Shown: piece by piece, positions 16,049 to 26,169 of the stretch
Position numbering within the stretch: the stretch's first letter is position 1
How the letters are laid out: each line of letters begins with the position of its first letter
NCBI GenBank assembly: GCA_041874725.1
Contig: CP097466.1
Span: forward strand, 5,456,001-5,520,000
Length of the DNA: 64,000 nt
From: Duganella sp. BuS-21
Lineage (GTDB): Bacteria > Pseudomonadota > Gammaproteobacteria > Burkholderiales > Burkholderiaceae_D
Reading direction: 5' to 3'
Translations under genes and position numbers: made by a program
The notes under the pieces: model-generated
The model's input: the letters and a program-made list of their open reading frames with translations, nothing else
Database searches by the model: none
What the model was told of the DNA's origin: nothing

Positions 16049-18391
16049 ATGCGCGTTCGCCCCCTGCTGCTTGCCTCCCTGATTTCCTCCGTCGTTCTTC
16101 CCGCCTTCGCACAACAACAAGCCGCCGACGGCGAATTGCAATCGATCATAGTCACCGGCACCTATGCCAAGAACCGCCGCACCGTCGATACCGAATCGCC
16201 GGTCGACATCATCGGCGCGCGCGAGCTGCAGGCCAGCGGCTCGACCGAACTGGCCACCGTGCTGGGCCGCCTGTTGCCGTCGCTGAATTTCCCGCGCCCT
16301 TCCGGCGCCGACGCCAGCGACGCCGTGCGCCCCGCGCAGCTGCGCGGCCTGTCGCCGGACCAGGTGCTGGTGCTGGTGAACGGCAAGCGCCGGCACGCCT
16401 CGGCCGTGGTCAACGTCAACGGCACGCAGGGACGCGGCTCGGCGCCGGTCGACCTGAACGCGATTCCGCTGTCGGCCATCGATCATATCGAAGTGCTGCG
16501 CGACGGCGCGGCCGCGCTGTACGGCTCGGACGCGATTGCCGGCGTGATCAACATCATCCTGAAAAAAGGGGCGGCCGGCGGCGATGCCGAAATCGGCTTC
16601 GGCGAATATCAGGAACGCGACGGCAAGCAAGTCTCGCTGCGCGGCTCGGCCGGCTTCAACCTCGGCGAGGACGGCTGGCTGCGCCTGGCCGTGGACGCGG
16701 CCGACCGCGATCCCACCAACCGCGCCGGCGCCGACTTCCGCTTCCCGACCGATCCGCGCTACGGCAGGGTCAACCAGCGCTTCGGCGATCCGGAAACCAA
16801 GCCGCGCACGCTGTTCGCCAACAGCCAGTACCGCGTGAGCGACGACATCGACTGGTACGCCTTCGCCAACTACGGCCAGCGCAAGACCTCGGCCGCCGCC
16901 ACCTGGCGCAGCTTTGGCCGCACGACGATCTTCCCGGAAGGCTTCCTGCCGCTGGAAAACAGCACCTCCACCGACACCTCGCTGGTGAGCGGCCTGCGCG
17001 GCGAAGCCAGCGGCTGGCGCTGGGATCTGAGCGCCAATTACGGCAGCAATGAATTCGAGCTCGACCTCGACAACACGGTCAACCTGTCGCTGTTCGCCGC
17101 CAGTCCAAAGCACTTCTACGCCGGCAAGCTGAAGAACACGCAGACGCTGCTGAACTTCGACGTCGCCCGCGAATTACCGGTGGACGGCCTCAGCGGCCCG
17201 CTGACGGTGGCGCTGGGCGCCGAATACCGTCGCGAGCAATACGAGATCGGCGCCGGCGACGAAGCCTCCTACAGCGGCAGCGGCGCGCAGGGCTTCTCCG
17301 GCTTCCGTCCGGTGAACGCCGGCAGCAACGACCGCCACAACGCCTCGGCCTACGCCAACTTCGAAGCGGAAATCACCAAGCAGCTTTCGGCCTCGGCCGC
17401 GCTGCGCCACGAGCGCTACAGCGACTTCGGCAACACCACCTCGGCCAAGGCGTCGACCCGCTACGCCTTTAATGACGCGGTATCGCTGCGGGCGACGGCC
17501 TCGTCCGGCTTCCGCGCGCCGTCGCTGGCGCAGCAGTTCTACACCATCACCACCACCAACTTCTCGGTGGTCAATGGTGTCAACACGCCGATCGAAACCG
17601 GCACCTTCGCGGTGGGCAGCGCAGCCGCCGCCGCATTGGGTGCGACGCCGCTGAAAGCCGAGAAAGCCCGCAACTACAGCCTCGGCCTGCAGTTCCAGCC
17701 AAGCCGCAACTGGACCGCCTCGATCGACGCCTACCGCATCGACATCGACGACCGCGTTGCGCTGTCGTCCAACATGACGCTGTCGCCCGCGCTGCAAACC
17801 GTGCTGGCGGCGCAAGGCCTGCTGGTGGGCGCCGGCCGCTACTTCACCAACGCCATCGACACGCGCACCACCGGCGTCGATATCCTGAGCACCTATCGCT
17901 GGGAAACGCGTCAGGCCGGCCGCTATGACGTTACCGCCGCCTACAACCACAACAAGAACGCGCTGGAACACGTGAACGCCAATCCGGCGATCCTGACGGC
18001 CAACGGCCTGACTTTGATCGACCGCCAGACCATCAACCGGCTGACGGTGGGTTCGCCGAAGGACAAGTTCAGCCTGGCGACCGACTGGTCGCTGGCGCAA
18101 TGGGGAGCGCGCGCTGTGGTGACACGTTACGGCAGCTTCACGGTACCGCAGAACAACGCCACGCTCGATCAACACTACGATCCGCAGTGGCTGCTGGACC
18201 TGTCGGCCAGCGTCAAGCTGGGCCGGAACTGGCGCCTGAGCGTGGGGGTGGACAATGTGACCGACCGTTATCCGGACAAGGTCACGTCGGCGGGCAATCT
18301 CAACAACAACGGCATCAACCCCTACAGCGGATTTGCGCCGAACGGATTCAATGGCCGCTACTACTACGCCAAGGCTGGTTATACCTGGTAA
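16049..18391 (+). CDS. TonB-dependent outer-membrane receptor
   Basis: A 780-residue outer-membrane transporter. Signal peptide MRVRPLLLASLISSVVLPAFA is followed by a TonB-box-like IIVTGT, then the plug domain (about 40-170) with LRGLSPDQVLVLVNGKRRH, RGSAPVDLNAIPLSAIDHIE and LYGSDAIAGVINIILKK. The rest is a 22-strand barrel ending in aromatic YYYAKAGYTW, as expected for BAM recognition. Substrate unknown: no siderophore or carbohydrate genes are adjacent. An AAGAG ribosome site precedes the ATG. Confidence 0.92.
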   Translation: MRVRPLLLASLISSVVLPAFAQQQAADGELQSIIVTGTYAKNRRTVDTESPVDIIGARELQASGSTELATVLGRLLPSLNFPRPSGADASDAVRPAQLRGLSPDQVLVLVNGKRRHASAVVNVNGTQGRGSAPVDLNAIPLSAIDHIEVLRDGAAALYGSDAIAGVINIILKKGAAGGDAEIGFGEYQERDGKQVSLRGSAGFNLGEDGWLRLAVDAADRDPTNRAGADFRFPTDPRYGRVNQRFGDPETKPRTLFANSQYRVSDDIDWYAFANYGQRKTSAAATWRSFGRTTIFPEGFLPLENSTSTDTSLVSGLRGEASGWRWDLSANYGSNEFELDLDNTVNLSLFAASPKHFYAGKLKNTQTLLNFDVARELPVDGLSGPLTVALGAEYRREQYEIGAGDEASYSGSGAQGFSGFRPVNAGSNDRHNASAYANFEAEITKQLSASAALRHERYSDFGNTTSAKASTRYAFNDAVSLRATASSGFRAPSLAQQFYTITTTNFSVVNGVNTPIETGTFAVGSAAAAALGATPLKAEKARNYSLGLQFQPSRNWTASIDAYRIDIDDRVALSSNMTLSPALQTVLAAQGLLVGAGRYFTNAIDTRTTGVDILSTYRWETRQAGRYDVTAAYNHNKNALEHVNANPAILTANGLTLIDRQTINRLTVGSPKDKFSLATDWSLAQWGARAVVTRYGSFTVPQNNATLDQHYDPQWLLDLSASVKLGRNWRLSVGVDNVTDRYPDKVTSAGNLNNNGINPYSGFAPNGFNGRYYYAKAGYTW

Positions 18392-18396
18392 TTTTC

Positions 18397-18510
18397 ACCC
18401 GCACGGCGGCATGCTGGGGTCTGTCCCCTGCGGGGGCCGCTCCGACCGGAGCGGCGGGCGCAGCCCTCCCCAGACCCTTACTGGGTTTAGCGTTGCGGCT
18501 CAAGCGGCCG
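18397..18510. repeat. Dispersed palindromic repeat, family A, copy 2 (expanded)
   Basis: Begins CCCGCACGGCGGCATGCTGG like copy 1, then holds CCGCTCCGACCGGAGCGG as an inner palindrome and GGGTCTG/CAGACCC as outer arms, ending TACTGGGTTTAGCGTTGCGG. Its right edge overlaps the last codons of the convergent chemoreceptor gene. Confidence 0.6.
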
Positions 18511-20104
18511 TCAGTCGCCTCAGCTGCGGTTTTGCTGGCGGTGGGTTCCCCGCCAGCTTGAACACACTCACCGCCTGCGCCAACAAATCCGCCTGATCCC
18601 GCATGCTCTGCGCCGCCGCTGCAGCCTCCTCCACCAGCGCCGCATTCTGCTGCGTCACATCATCAATCGACACAATGGCCTGATTGACCTGCTCGATACC
18701 CGTGCTCTGCTCGCTGCTGGCGGCGCTGATCTGATGCATGATCTCGGCCACCTGCTTGACCGACTGCACGATGCTCTGCATGGTCGCTCCGGCCTGATCC
18801 ACCAGCGACGAGCCCGCATCGACCGTCTCCACCGAACGCCCGATCAATTCCTTGATCTCCTTGGCCGCCGACGCCGAGCGCTGCGCCAGATTGCGCACCT
18901 CGGACGCCACCACCGCAAAGCCCCGTCCCTGCTCACCGGCGCGGGCCGCTTCCACCGCCGCATTCAAGGCCAGGATATTGGTCTGGAACGCAATCCCGTC
19001 TATCACGCTGATGATGTCCACAATCTTGCTCGAACTCTCCTTGATGGCCCCCATGGTGCTGACCACCTCGCCCACCACCTTCCCGCCCTTGGTCGCATAA
19101 TCGGACGCGGCCAACACCAGCTTGGTGGCCTGGCGCGCATTCTCGGCATTCTGCGACACGGTGGACGTCAGCTCCTCCATCGACGACGCCGTCTCTTCCA
19201 GGCTGGACGCCTGCTGCTCCGTGCGCGATGACAAATCCAGGTTGCCGTTGGCAATTTCGTTCGAGGCGTTGGTGATGGTGTCCGTGCCCGAACGCACCTG
19301 TCCCACGGTACGCGCCAGCGAGTCGTTCATATCGATCAGCGCGCGCAGCAGCTGGCCGGTTTCATCGGTGGTGTGGCACTCCATGCGCATGGTCAGGTCG
19401 CCGCCGGCCACCGCCTGCGCCATGCCCACCGCGCGGTTGAGCGGCTGCGTGATGCTGCGCGTAATCCAGTACAGCACCCACGCCGCCAGCGCGGAAGCCA
19501 GCACCGTCAGCATCACCATCATGTTGCGCGAGCTGGTATAGGCCTGTTCGGACACCACGCTGGCGTCTTCCACCGCTGCCGTCTGGAATTTGACCATGTC
19601 GGTCAGGGCGTTCATGTACGCGGTCTGTTCCTTGCGCACCGTGGTCAGCAGATACTTGACCGAATCGTCATGCTTGCTGCCGTCCGCCGACATGGCAACG
19701 AAAGCGTTCTGCACCACCAGGTATTTGGCGCCGGTGTCGAGCACGGCCTGCAGCTTGGCCTTGCTTTCGGTACCCTCGTCGTCGGCGATCAGCTTGCCCA
19801 GCTTGTCGAGGCGCTCGGTGTTTTCCACCTTGCGCTTGTCCACCCGCTCCAGCTCCGCCTTGATGACGGCCGGGTCGTTGGACAGCATGGCGTTGCGCAT
19901 CGCGCGGGCGATGTCGTTCAAGCCGCCGATGGTTTCATAGGCGAGGATAAGCTTGGGAACTTTGTCGATGGCGAGATCCTCGGTGTTGTTGTTCAACTTG
20001 CCAAGATTGCCTATCCCTACCACGGCGATGCCGATCATGAAGATGATGGCTACGCCCAGACCGGCCGCCAGGCGGTAGCCGATTTTCCAGTTGCCGATAC
20101 CCAT
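18500..20104 (-). CDS. Methyl-accepting chemotaxis protein
   Basis: A 534-residue transmembrane chemoreceptor. TM1 (about residues 10-30, LGVAIIFMIGIAVVG), a four-helix-bundle periplasmic sensor (about 35-190), TM2, a HAMP domain (about 210-265) and a signalling coiled coil whose hairpin tip reads IIDVISVIDGIAFQTNILAL-like with NAAVEAARAGEQGRGFAVVA. The C-terminus (PPPAKPQLRRLTAA) is Pro/Ala-rich and lacks the NWETF-type pentapeptide for CheR/CheB docking. I chose ATG 20104 behind GGGGAG rather than the upstream in-frame codon at 20161. Ligand unknown. Confidence 0.9.
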   Translation of the reverse strand: MGIGNWKIGYRLAAGLGVAIIFMIGIAVVGIGNLGKLNNNTEDLAIDKVPKLILAYETIGGLNDIARAMRNAMLSNDPAVIKAELERVDKRKVENTERLDKLGKLIADDEGTESKAKLQAVLDTGAKYLVVQNAFVAMSADGSKHDDSVKYLLTTVRKEQTAYMNALTDMVKFQTAAVEDASVVSEQAYTSSRNMMVMLTVLASALAAWVLYWITRSITQPLNRAVGMAQAVAGGDLTMRMECHTTDETGQLLRALIDMNDSLARTVGQVRSGTDTITNASNEIANGNLDLSSRTEQQASSLEETASSMEELTSTVSQNAENARQATKLVLAASDYATKGGKVVGEVVSTMGAIKESSSKIVDIISVIDGIAFQTNILALNAAVEAARAGEQGRGFAVVASEVRNLAQRSASAAKEIKELIGRSVETVDAGSSLVDQAGATMQSIVQSVKQVAEIMHQISAASSEQSTGIEQVNQAIVSIDDVTQQNAALVEEAAAAAQSMRDQADLLAQAVSVFKLAGNPPPAKPQLRRLTAA

Positions 20105-20185
20105 TTCATACTCCCCGGAGTTGGATGCCCGGATTGAGTATATGGTCATTCGATCATGCAATCAGGAAAAATTTTAAGAACTGTC

Positions 20186-20216
20186 ATGCCGCCGCCACAC
20201 TCGGTGGCGGCGGCAT
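20186..20216 (-). terminator. Terminator-like hairpin after cysB
   Basis: ATGCCGCCGCCAC and its exact complement form a 13-bp stem around a 5-base loop, between the cysB stop and the chemoreceptor start. On the minus strand a T-rich stretch (AAAATTTTTCC) follows about 15 bases later, so termination may be imperfect. Confidence 0.6.
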
Positions 20217-20220
20217 CGGA

Positions 20221-21153
20221 TCAGGAGAGATCCCCGCCGTTGAGGGCGGCGTCGATGTCGGCGCGGCTCAGGTCCGGCGCGAATTCCTGGATGAAATGGT
20301 AGGCGTAGGAGCGCAGATAAGCCCCTTTGCGCACCGCCAGGCGGGTGGTGTTCTGCGCGAACAGATGGGAGGCTTCCACCGCGCGCATGCCTTTGTCGCG
20401 GCCGTGGTCGAAAGCCATCGACGCGACGATGCCCACGCCCAGGCCCAACGCGACATATTGCTTGATCACGTCCGAATCCATGGCGGTCAGCACGATGTCC
20501 GGGCGCACGCCGGCCTGCGCGAACGCGGCGTCGATGTGGCCGCGGCCGGTGAAGCCGACGTCATAGGTAATCAACGGGAACTCGGCCAGATCTTCCAGCT
20601 TGATCGGCGAGCGCGACAGCAACGGGTGACCGTCCGGCACCACGATGATGTGGCTCCAGCGGTAGCACGGGAACGACACCAAATCCGGGAACTGCGACAG
20701 GCCTTCGGTGGCGATGCCGATGTCGGTCTTGCCCGACAAGATCCATTCGGCGATGTGCTCCGGCGCGCTTTGTTGCAGGGCGATGCGCACGTCCGGATAG
20801 GCGCTGCGGAAGCTCTGCACCACTTTCGGCAGGGCATAGCGCGCCTGGGTGTGGGTGGCCGCCACGCTCAGCGTACCGCTTTGCTGGCCCGTGTATTCCA
20901 GGCTGGCCTGCTGCAGGTTCTCGGCCTCGATCAGCAGGCGATCGATGATCTTCAGGATGCCCTTGCCAGGCTCGGTCATGCCAGTCAGGCGCTTGCCGTT
21001 GCGTTCGAAAATCACGACGCCCAGTTCGTCTTCCAGTTCGCGGATCTGGCGCGACACGCCAGGCTGCGAGGTAAACAGGGCATTTGCCACTTCGGTCAGG
21101 TTGTAGCCGCGACGGGCGGCTTCGCGGATGGACCGCAGCTGTTGAAAATTCAT
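20221..21153 (-). CDS. cysB: LysR-type sulfur regulator CysB
   Basis: A 310-residue LysR regulator. The winged helix-turn-helix reads [20 protein letters not shown] then [20 protein letters not shown], the diagnostic CysB/Cbl start. The effector domain has [14 protein letters not shown] and LATEGLS-like segments. In enteric bacteria CysB activates sulfate-assimilation genes with N-acetylserine as inducer. Here it is the last gene of the transport cluster, overlapping cysA by four bases (ATGA), so the regulator is co-expressed with its presumed target operon. Confidence 0.92.
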   Translation of the reverse strand: MNFQQLRSIREAARRGYNLTEVANALFTSQPGVSRQIRELEDELGVVIFERNGKRLTGMTEPGKGILKIIDRLLIEAENLQQASLEYTGQQSGTLSVAATHTQARYALPKVVQSFRSAYPDVRIALQQSAPEHIAEWILSGKTDIGIATEGLSQFPDLVSFPCYRWSHIIVVPDGHPLLSRSPIKLEDLAEFPLITYDVGFTGRGHIDAAFAQAGVRPDIVLTAMDSDVIKQYVALGLGVGIVASMAFDHGRDKGMRAVEASHLFAQNTTRLAVRKGAYLRSYAYHFIQEFAPDLSRADIDAALNGGDLS

Positions 21154-22220
21154 ATGGAAGCTCCTTCGTCCACGAACACGCGCAGACGTTTCGGACGCAC
21201 CACCAGCGTGTCGCCTTCTTTCAGGCCCAGGCTGCTGAAGCGCTCATTGGGAATGACGGCTTCGATCAGCTCGGCGTTGTCGCCGCGCTCCAGATCGAGT
21301 TGCGCCAGCGGGCCGATCGCGTGGGCGCGGCGCAGTTTGACGACGATCCCTTCCGCGCCCGGCGTGTAGCGGTCGACGTCCAATTCGTGCGGACGCACAT
21401 AGGCCGTGCCCTTGCCTGCCGCCGCCGGCTGGCCCGGGACGTCGAAGCTGGCTTCGCCGGTGGCCAATACGCCATCCTGCACGCGGCCGTGGAACACGTT
21501 CACATTGCCCAGGAAGCCGTACACGAACGGCGAGGCCGGATGGTTGTACACCTCGTCCGGCGCGCCGATCTGTTCGACGTTACCCTTGTTCATCAGCACC
21601 ACCTGGTCGGCTACTTCCAGCGCCTCTTCCTGGTCGTGGGTGACGAAGATGGAAGTCACGTGCAGCTCGTCGTGCAGGCGGCGCAGCCAGCGGCGCAACT
21701 CCTTGCGCACCTTCGCGTCCAGCGCGCCGAACGGTTCGTCCAGCAGTAATACGCGAGGTTCAACAGCCAGCGCGCGCGCCAGGGCGATACGCTGGCGCTG
21801 ACCGCCCGACAGTTGCGGCGGATAGCGGTCGGCCAGCCAGTCCAGCTGCACCAGCTCCAGCAGGTCTTTCACCTTGCGGCGGATCTGGTCTTCCGACGGG
21901 CGCTCGGCGCGCGGTTTCACGCGCAGACCGAAGGCGACATTTTCAAACACGGTCATGTGCTTGAACAGCGCGTAATGCTGGAACACGAAGCCGACCTGGC
22001 GCTCGCGCACGTGGCGCGCCGACGCATCCTGGCCGTCGAGCAGCACCTGGCCCGAGTCCGGATGCTCGAGGCCGGCGATGCAGCGCAGCAGCGTGGTCTT
22101 GCCGCAGCCCGACGGACCCAGCAGCGCGGTCAGTTCGCCCTGCGGGAAGTCCAGCGACACATTGTTGAGGGCGACGAAATCGCCGAAACGCTTGTTGATG
22201 TTTTTTACTTCGATCGTCAT
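21150..22220 (-). CDS. cysA: Sulfate/thiosulfate ABC transporter ATP-binding protein
   Basis: A 356-residue ABC ATPase that powers sulfate uptake. Walker [13 protein letters not shown], signature [13 protein letters not shown], Walker [12 protein letters not shown] and the H-loop [10 protein letters not shown] are all present, followed by a C-terminal regulatory TOBE-like domain (about 240-350). It starts 4 bases after the cysW stop and overlaps cysB. Confidence 0.95.
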   Translation of the reverse strand: MTIEVKNINKRFGDFVALNNVSLDFPQGELTALLGPSGCGKTTLLRCIAGLEHPDSGQVLLDGQDASARHVRERQVGFVFQHYALFKHMTVFENVAFGLRVKPRAERPSEDQIRRKVKDLLELVQLDWLADRYPPQLSGGQRQRIALARALAVEPRVLLLDEPFGALDAKVRKELRRWLRRLHDELHVTSIFVTHDQEEALEVADQVVLMNKGNVEQIGAPDEVYNHPASPFVYGFLGNVNVFHGRVQDGVLATGEASFDVPGQPAAAGKGTAYVRPHELDVDRYTPGAEGIVVKLRRAHAIGPLAQLDLERGDNAELIEAVIPNERFSSLGLKEGDTLVVRPKRLRVFVDEGASI

Positions 22221-22224
22221 GGTA

Positions 22225-23115
22225 TTACTCCGTAGTGCGCACGTCGTCGGCGATGGATTCGTTCAGGCGCCAGGCGATAAAGGATTTCACCACCAGCGTC
22301 ACCAGCGCCAGCAGGGCCAGCAGCGACGCCACGGCAAAAGCGGCGGCAAAGTTGTATTCGTTGTAGAGAATCTCGACCTGCAGCGGCATGGTGTTGGTCT
22401 CGCCACGGATGTGGCCGGACACCACCGACACCGCGCCGAACTCCCCCATGGCGCGGGCGTTACACAGGATCACGCCATACAGCAGGCCCCACTTGATGTT
22501 GGGCAGCGTCACGCGGCGGAAGGTATCCCAGCCCGAGGCGCCCAGCACGATGGCGGCTTCCTCTTCTTCATTGCCCTGCACCTGCATCAGCGGGATCAGC
22601 TCGCGCGCGACGAAGGGGAAGGTGACGAAGATGGTGGCCAGCACAATGCCCGGCACCGCGAACAGAATCTTGATGTCATGCTCCTGCAGCCACGGCCCGA
22701 GCCAGCCCTGCGCGCCGAACAGCAGCACGTAGATCAGGCCCGAGATCACCGGCGATACCGAGAACGGCAAATCGATCAGCGTCAGCAGGACGCTCTTGCC
22801 ACGGAACTCGAACTTGGCGATACACCATGAGGCCGCCACGCCGAACACCAGGTTCAGCGGCACGGCGATGGCAGCCGTGATCAGGGTCAGCTTGATGGCC
22901 GAGATGGCGTCGTCTTCGAAGATGGCGGCGCTGTAGGCGCCCCAGCCTTTGCGCAGCGCCTCGAAGAATACCGAGACCAGCGGCACAAACAGGAACAGCG
23001 TCAGGAACAGCAGCGCGACGCTAATCAATACGATGCGCACCCAGCCCGGCTCCAGGGACTTCGGCGCGGACGGCAATTCGCCGCGGCGCACGGTGGTGGT
23101 TGGCACTCCGCTCAT
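22225..23115 (-). CDS. cysW: Sulfate ABC transporter permease CysW
   Basis: A 296-residue inner-membrane permease with about six membrane segments. The ABC-coupling EAA loop reads [20 protein letters not shown], and INDLP-type elements ([15 protein letters not shown]) identify CysW. It pairs with CysT to form the sulfate channel energised by CysA. It begins one base past the cysT stop; its ribosome site lies within the cysT end. Confidence 0.94.
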   Translation of the reverse strand: MSGVPTTTVRRGELPSAPKSLEPGWVRIVLISVALLFLTLFLFVPLVSVFFEALRKGWGAYSAAIFEDDAISAIKLTLITAAIAVPLNLVFGVAASWCIAKFEFRGKSVLLTLIDLPFSVSPVISGLIYVLLFGAQGWLGPWLQEHDIKILFAVPGIVLATIFVTFPFVARELIPLMQVQGNEEEEAAIVLGASGWDTFRRVTLPNIKWGLLYGVILCNARAMGEFGAVSVVSGHIRGETNTMPLQVEILYNEYNFAAAFAVASLLALLALVTLVVKSFIAWRLNESIADDVRTTE

Positions 23116-23116
23116 C

Positions 23117-23989
23117 TTATTTCCCCGACTTTCCGCGAGCCCAGGCTTGCAACAGGTTGATCCCCAACAGCATGAGGAAGGACACCACCAGCATCACGGT
23201 GGCGATCGCGGTGGCGCCGGCGTAGTCGTACTGCTCCAGCTTGGTGATGATGAACAGCGGCGTGATCTCGGACACCATCGGCATGTTGCCGGCGATGAAA
23301 ATGACCGAACCGTATTCGCCGGTGGCGCGCGCGAAGGCCAGCGCGAAACCGGTCATCAGCGATGGCAGGACGGTCGGAAACACCACGCGGCTAAAGGTCT
23401 GCCACGAGTTCGCGCCGAGGCTGGCGGCGGCTTCTTCGAGCTCGCGTTCGGCGTCTTCCAGCACCGGCTGCACGGTGCGCACCACGAACGGCAGACCGAT
23501 GAAGGTCAACGCGATCACCACGCCGAGCGGCGTGAACGCCACTTTGATGCCGAGCTCGCCTTCGATGAAGCGGCCCAGCCAGCCGTTGGCCGAGTACAGC
23601 GCGGTCAGGGTGATGCCGGCGACGGCGGTCGGCAGCGCGAACGGCAGGTCGACCAGCGCGTCAACGATGCGCTTGCCTGGGAATTCGTAGCGCACCAGCA
23701 CCCAGGCCACGATGCCGCCGAAGATAACGTTGATGAAGGCGCCGATCAGCGAAGCACCGAACGTCAGCTTATAAGACGCCATCACGCGGGCCGACGTCAC
23801 CGTGGTCCAGAACGCATCCCAGCTCATGGTGAAGGTCTTCAGGAACACGGCCGACAGCGGGATCAGGACGATCAGCGTCAGGTAGAAAATCGTGAATCCC
23901 AGCGATAGCCGGAAACCCGGCATGACCCGGAACGGAGCGCCCTTGGCGGCAACAGGTGCCGGAGCGGGCGCAGCGAGAACTGCAGACAT
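23117..23989 (-). CDS. cysT: Sulfate ABC transporter permease CysT
   Basis: A 290-residue inner-membrane permease, partner of CysW. The EAA loop reads [20 protein letters not shown]; the segment [13 protein letters not shown] is characteristic. I chose ATG 23989, which follows AGGGAG by five bases, instead of an upstream in-frame codon at 24040. A 95-base gap to the TauE-like gene holds a candidate CysB-type element (TATAAGGG, 24016-24023), so a separate promoter may sit here. Confidence 0.94.
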   Translation of the reverse strand: MSAVLAAPAPAPVAAKGAPFRVMPGFRLSLGFTIFYLTLIVLIPLSAVFLKTFTMSWDAFWTTVTSARVMASYKLTFGASLIGAFINVIFGGIVAWVLVRYEFPGKRIVDALVDLPFALPTAVAGITLTALYSANGWLGRFIEGELGIKVAFTPLGVVIALTFIGLPFVVRTVQPVLEDAERELEEAAASLGANSWQTFSRVVFPTVLPSLMTGFALAFARATGEYGSVIFIAGNMPMVSEITPLFIITKLEQYDYAGATAIATVMLVVSFLMLLGINLLQAWARGKSGK

Positions 23990-24084
23990 ATATGCTCCCT
24001 TATTACAAATCCTTCTATAAGGGCTGCATATTCTCATCAATGCTTCCTATTACAAACGAAGCATTCGTCATTTGGTTAGATGAT

Positions 24085-24861
24085 TCAGCTATATACCAGC
24101 TTGGCCGCGACCGCTACCAAGGTGACAGCAAGGATTCCACGCAGCAATCGTTCAGGCACGGCGCGGGCGGCGTAGGCGCCGATGGTGATGCCGGGCACGG
24201 AACCGACCAGCAAGGTCAGTAGCAGCATCCAATCGATGGAGCCGAGCCACCAATGGCCGACGGCGGCGATGGCGGTCAGGGGAACGGCGTAGGCGATGTC
24301 GGTGCCGGCCACTTCGGCGGCCGTCAGGCGTGGATACAGCATGACCAGCAGCGTGGCGCCAATAGCGCCGGCGCCGATCGAGGAGATGGTCACCAGCACG
24401 CCGAGCACGGCGCCGGAGACGATGGTCGCGCTGTGCAACGCCCTGCCCTGCAACTGGCGTTCGGGGTGGGCGGTGATCCAGGCCAGCATTTTGGCGCGGA
24501 ACAGCAGCGCGACCACGGTCAGCATGACCGAGCCGGCGATGGTGTAGCGAATGATCTGGCCCATCTCTTTGCTGAGGGTGCCGAAATATTTGAGGCCGAG
24601 GCTGGCGATCAAGGCGGCAGGCAACGCGCCGAGGCAGAGGCGGCGCACGATGTCCCAGTGGACAGTGCCGCGCAGGCGATGGGTGAAGGTGCCGACGCCC
24701 TTGGTCAGCGAGGCGAAGGCCAGGTCGGTGCCGACCGCAACAGCCGGCGTGACGCCGAACAGCAAGGTCAGGAGCGGAGTCATCAGCGAACCACCGCCGA
24801 CGCCGGTCATACCGACCAGCAGGCCCACCCCAAACCCCGATGCGACAAACAGCAAATCCAT
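24085..24861 (-). CDS. TauE/SafE-family sulfite/sulfonate permease-like protein
   Basis: A 258-residue membrane protein of the TauE/SafE (DUF81) family, with about eight hydrophobic segments and the family start GLLVGMTGVGGGSLMTPLL and the second-repeat element GALVTISSIGAGAIGA-like. Family members export sulfite or sulfoacetate or import sulfur anions; location in the sulfate cluster supports a sulfur role. Start: ATG 24861, four bases after GGGGAAG. That ribosome site lies within a long inverted repeat (24865-24906) that could hide it in the mRNA. Confidence 0.85.
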   Translation of the reverse strand: MDLLFVASGFGVGLLVGMTGVGGGSLMTPLLTLLFGVTPAVAVGTDLAFASLTKGVGTFTHRLRGTVHWDIVRRLCLGALPAALIASLGLKYFGTLSKEMGQIIRYTIAGSVMLTVVALLFRAKMLAWITAHPERQLQGRALHSATIVSGAVLGVLVTISSIGAGAIGATLLVMLYPRLTAAEVAGTDIAYAVPLTAIAAVGHWWLGSIDWMLLLTLLVGSVPGITIGAYAARAVPERLLRGILAVTLVAVAAKLVYS

Positions 24862-24864
24862 AAG

Positions 24865-24906
24865 CTTCCCCAAAGTAGGCCCGAAGGGTAACGACTTTGG
24901 GGAAAG
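24865..24906 (-). promoter_or_regulatory. Leader stem-loop covering the ribosome site of the TauE-like gene
   Basis: On the minus strand CTTTCCCCAAAGT is followed, after a small CCUUCGGG hairpin, by ACTTTGGGGAAG, giving an 11-bp continuous stem. The 3' arm contains the GGGGAAG ribosome site for the ATG at 24861. Formation of the stem would block initiation. The fold is seen directly; regulation is inference. Confidence 0.5.
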
Positions 24907-24944
24907 AACCCAACAACGGAAAACTTATAAGCTTATTTGTTTGC

Positions 24945-25583
24945 TTATTTGTTCGGCTGTGGCGTCACGCGCAGGTATGGACGTGGCGAGCTGAAACCTT
25001 TTGGATATTTTTGCTTCAGCACTTCCGGATCCTGCACGGTCAACGGAATGATCACATCATCGCCGTCTTTCCAGTTGCCCGGGGTGGCCACGGTGTAGCC
25101 GTCGGTCAGTTGCAGCGCATCGATCACGCGCAGCACTTCGTCGAAGTTGCGGCCGGTGCTCATCGGATAGGTGATGCTCAGGCGCACCTTCTTGTTCGGG
25201 TCGATCACGAACAGGGTGCGCACCGTCGCGGTGGCCGACGCTTCCGGGTGGATCATGTCGTACAGCGTCGCCACTTTGCGATCGGCATCGGCGATGATCG
25301 GGAAGCCGACCACGGTGTTCTGGGTCTCTTCAATATCCTTGATCCACGCCGTGTGCGATTCGGCCGGGTCCACCGACAGCGCGATCGCTTTCACATTGCG
25401 CTTGTCGAACTCAGGCTTCAGCTTGGCGGTCAAGCCCAGTTCGGTGGTGCAGACCGGGGTGAAATCCGCAGGGTGCGAGAAAAGCACCACCCACGAATTG
25501 CCAGCCCACTCATGGAACTTCAGCTTGCCGATGGACGAGTCTTGTTCAAAATCAGGCGCGGTATCGCCCAGACGAATGGTCAT
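24945..25583 (-). CDS. 1-Cys peroxiredoxin (Prx6 type)
   Basis: A 212-residue thiol peroxidase that reduces hydrogen peroxide and organic hydroperoxides. The peroxidatic Cys45 lies in HPADFTPVCTTEL; the C-terminal dimerisation extension carries PYLRVTPQP, typical of the Prx6 subfamily, and no resolving Cys is evident. Start at ATG 25583 behind GGAGA. It lies between the sulfate-binding protein/hydrolase pair and the permease genes, all on one strand, so it may be part of a sulfur-responsive regulon protecting against oxidative stress during sulfate reduction. Confidence 0.93.
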   Translation of the reverse strand: MTIRLGDTAPDFEQDSSIGKLKFHEWAGNSWVVLFSHPADFTPVCTTELGLTAKLKPEFDKRNVKAIALSVDPAESHTAWIKDIEETQNTVVGFPIIADADRKVATLYDMIHPEASATATVRTLFVIDPNKKVRLSITYPMSTGRNFDEVLRVIDALQLTDGYTVATPGNWKDGDDVIIPLTVQDPEVLKQKYPKGFSSPRPYLRVTPQPNK

Positions 25584-25609
25584 GTTTGGTCTCCAGAATA
25601 AAAAGATGG

Positions 25610-26164
25610 TCACAAGGACAAGACGCTATTGTGCGCCTGCTCTGCTAAAAAGTACAAGGTTTCAAGTCCCTCGGGCCAGTCGCCCAGACCGGACTCCGCA
25701 TTGATGTGTCCAAGCGCGCCACCGTTGATGAAGCGGCTATGCCAACGCCGGGCCCAAAGTTCCGCGCGCGGCGCGGCCATCCAGGGATCGTTGGTGCTGC
25801 CGACCATGATGGAGGGCACGCTCAGCGCCTGCTGCGGCAGCAGCGGCGCCACGTTGAATTTGTCGGGATCGGCCGGCGCCACCAGCAGCACGCCCACCAC
25901 GCTGTCCGGATTGCGCGCCACGCTGTGCACCGTGGCCAGCGCGCCGAAGCTGTGGCCGACGATGATCGTCGGCCGGCGGTCCTGTTGCCGTAGCTGGTCG
26001 ACACGGGCCGACCAGCGCGGCAGGTCCGGCGCCTCCCAATCCTCCTGGTGTACCCGCTCGAAAGCGGGGAACAGGCCTTGCCAGCGGCTTTGCCAGTGGT
26101 CCGGTCCGCTATTGTGCAGGCCGGGCGCTATCAATACGCGCAACTGTTCAAAGACGCCGCTCAT
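25610..26164 (-). CDS. RBBP9/YdeN-family alpha/beta hydrolase
   Basis: A 184-residue serine hydrolase-like protein. It starts LRVLIAPGLHNSGPDHWQS, has nucleophile Ser72 in VGHSFGALAT, and the His element ALGHINAESGLGDWPEG. The size and these motifs fit the RBBP9/YdeN family, whose substrates in bacteria are unknown. It is tucked between sbp (gap 5 bases) and the peroxiredoxin, implying cotranscription with the sulfate-binding protein. Confidence 0.85.
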   Translation of the reverse strand: MSGVFEQLRVLIAPGLHNSGPDHWQSRWQGLFPAFERVHQEDWEAPDLPRWSARVDQLRQQDRRPTIIVGHSFGALATVHSVARNPDSVVGVLLVAPADPDKFNVAPLLPQQALSVPSIMVGSTNDPWMAAPRAELWARRWHSRFINGGALGHINAESGLGDWPEGLETLYFLAEQAHNSVLSL

Positions 26165-26169
26165 GCGAT

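Noticed and set aside
16043..17113. Long minus-strand open frame opposite the TonB receptor (also 54737-56863 and 52195-54399 type antisense frames)
   Set aside because: Such antisense frames arise from GC-rich third positions; their translations are low-complexity Gly/Arg/His/Asp-rich and lack recognisable domains.
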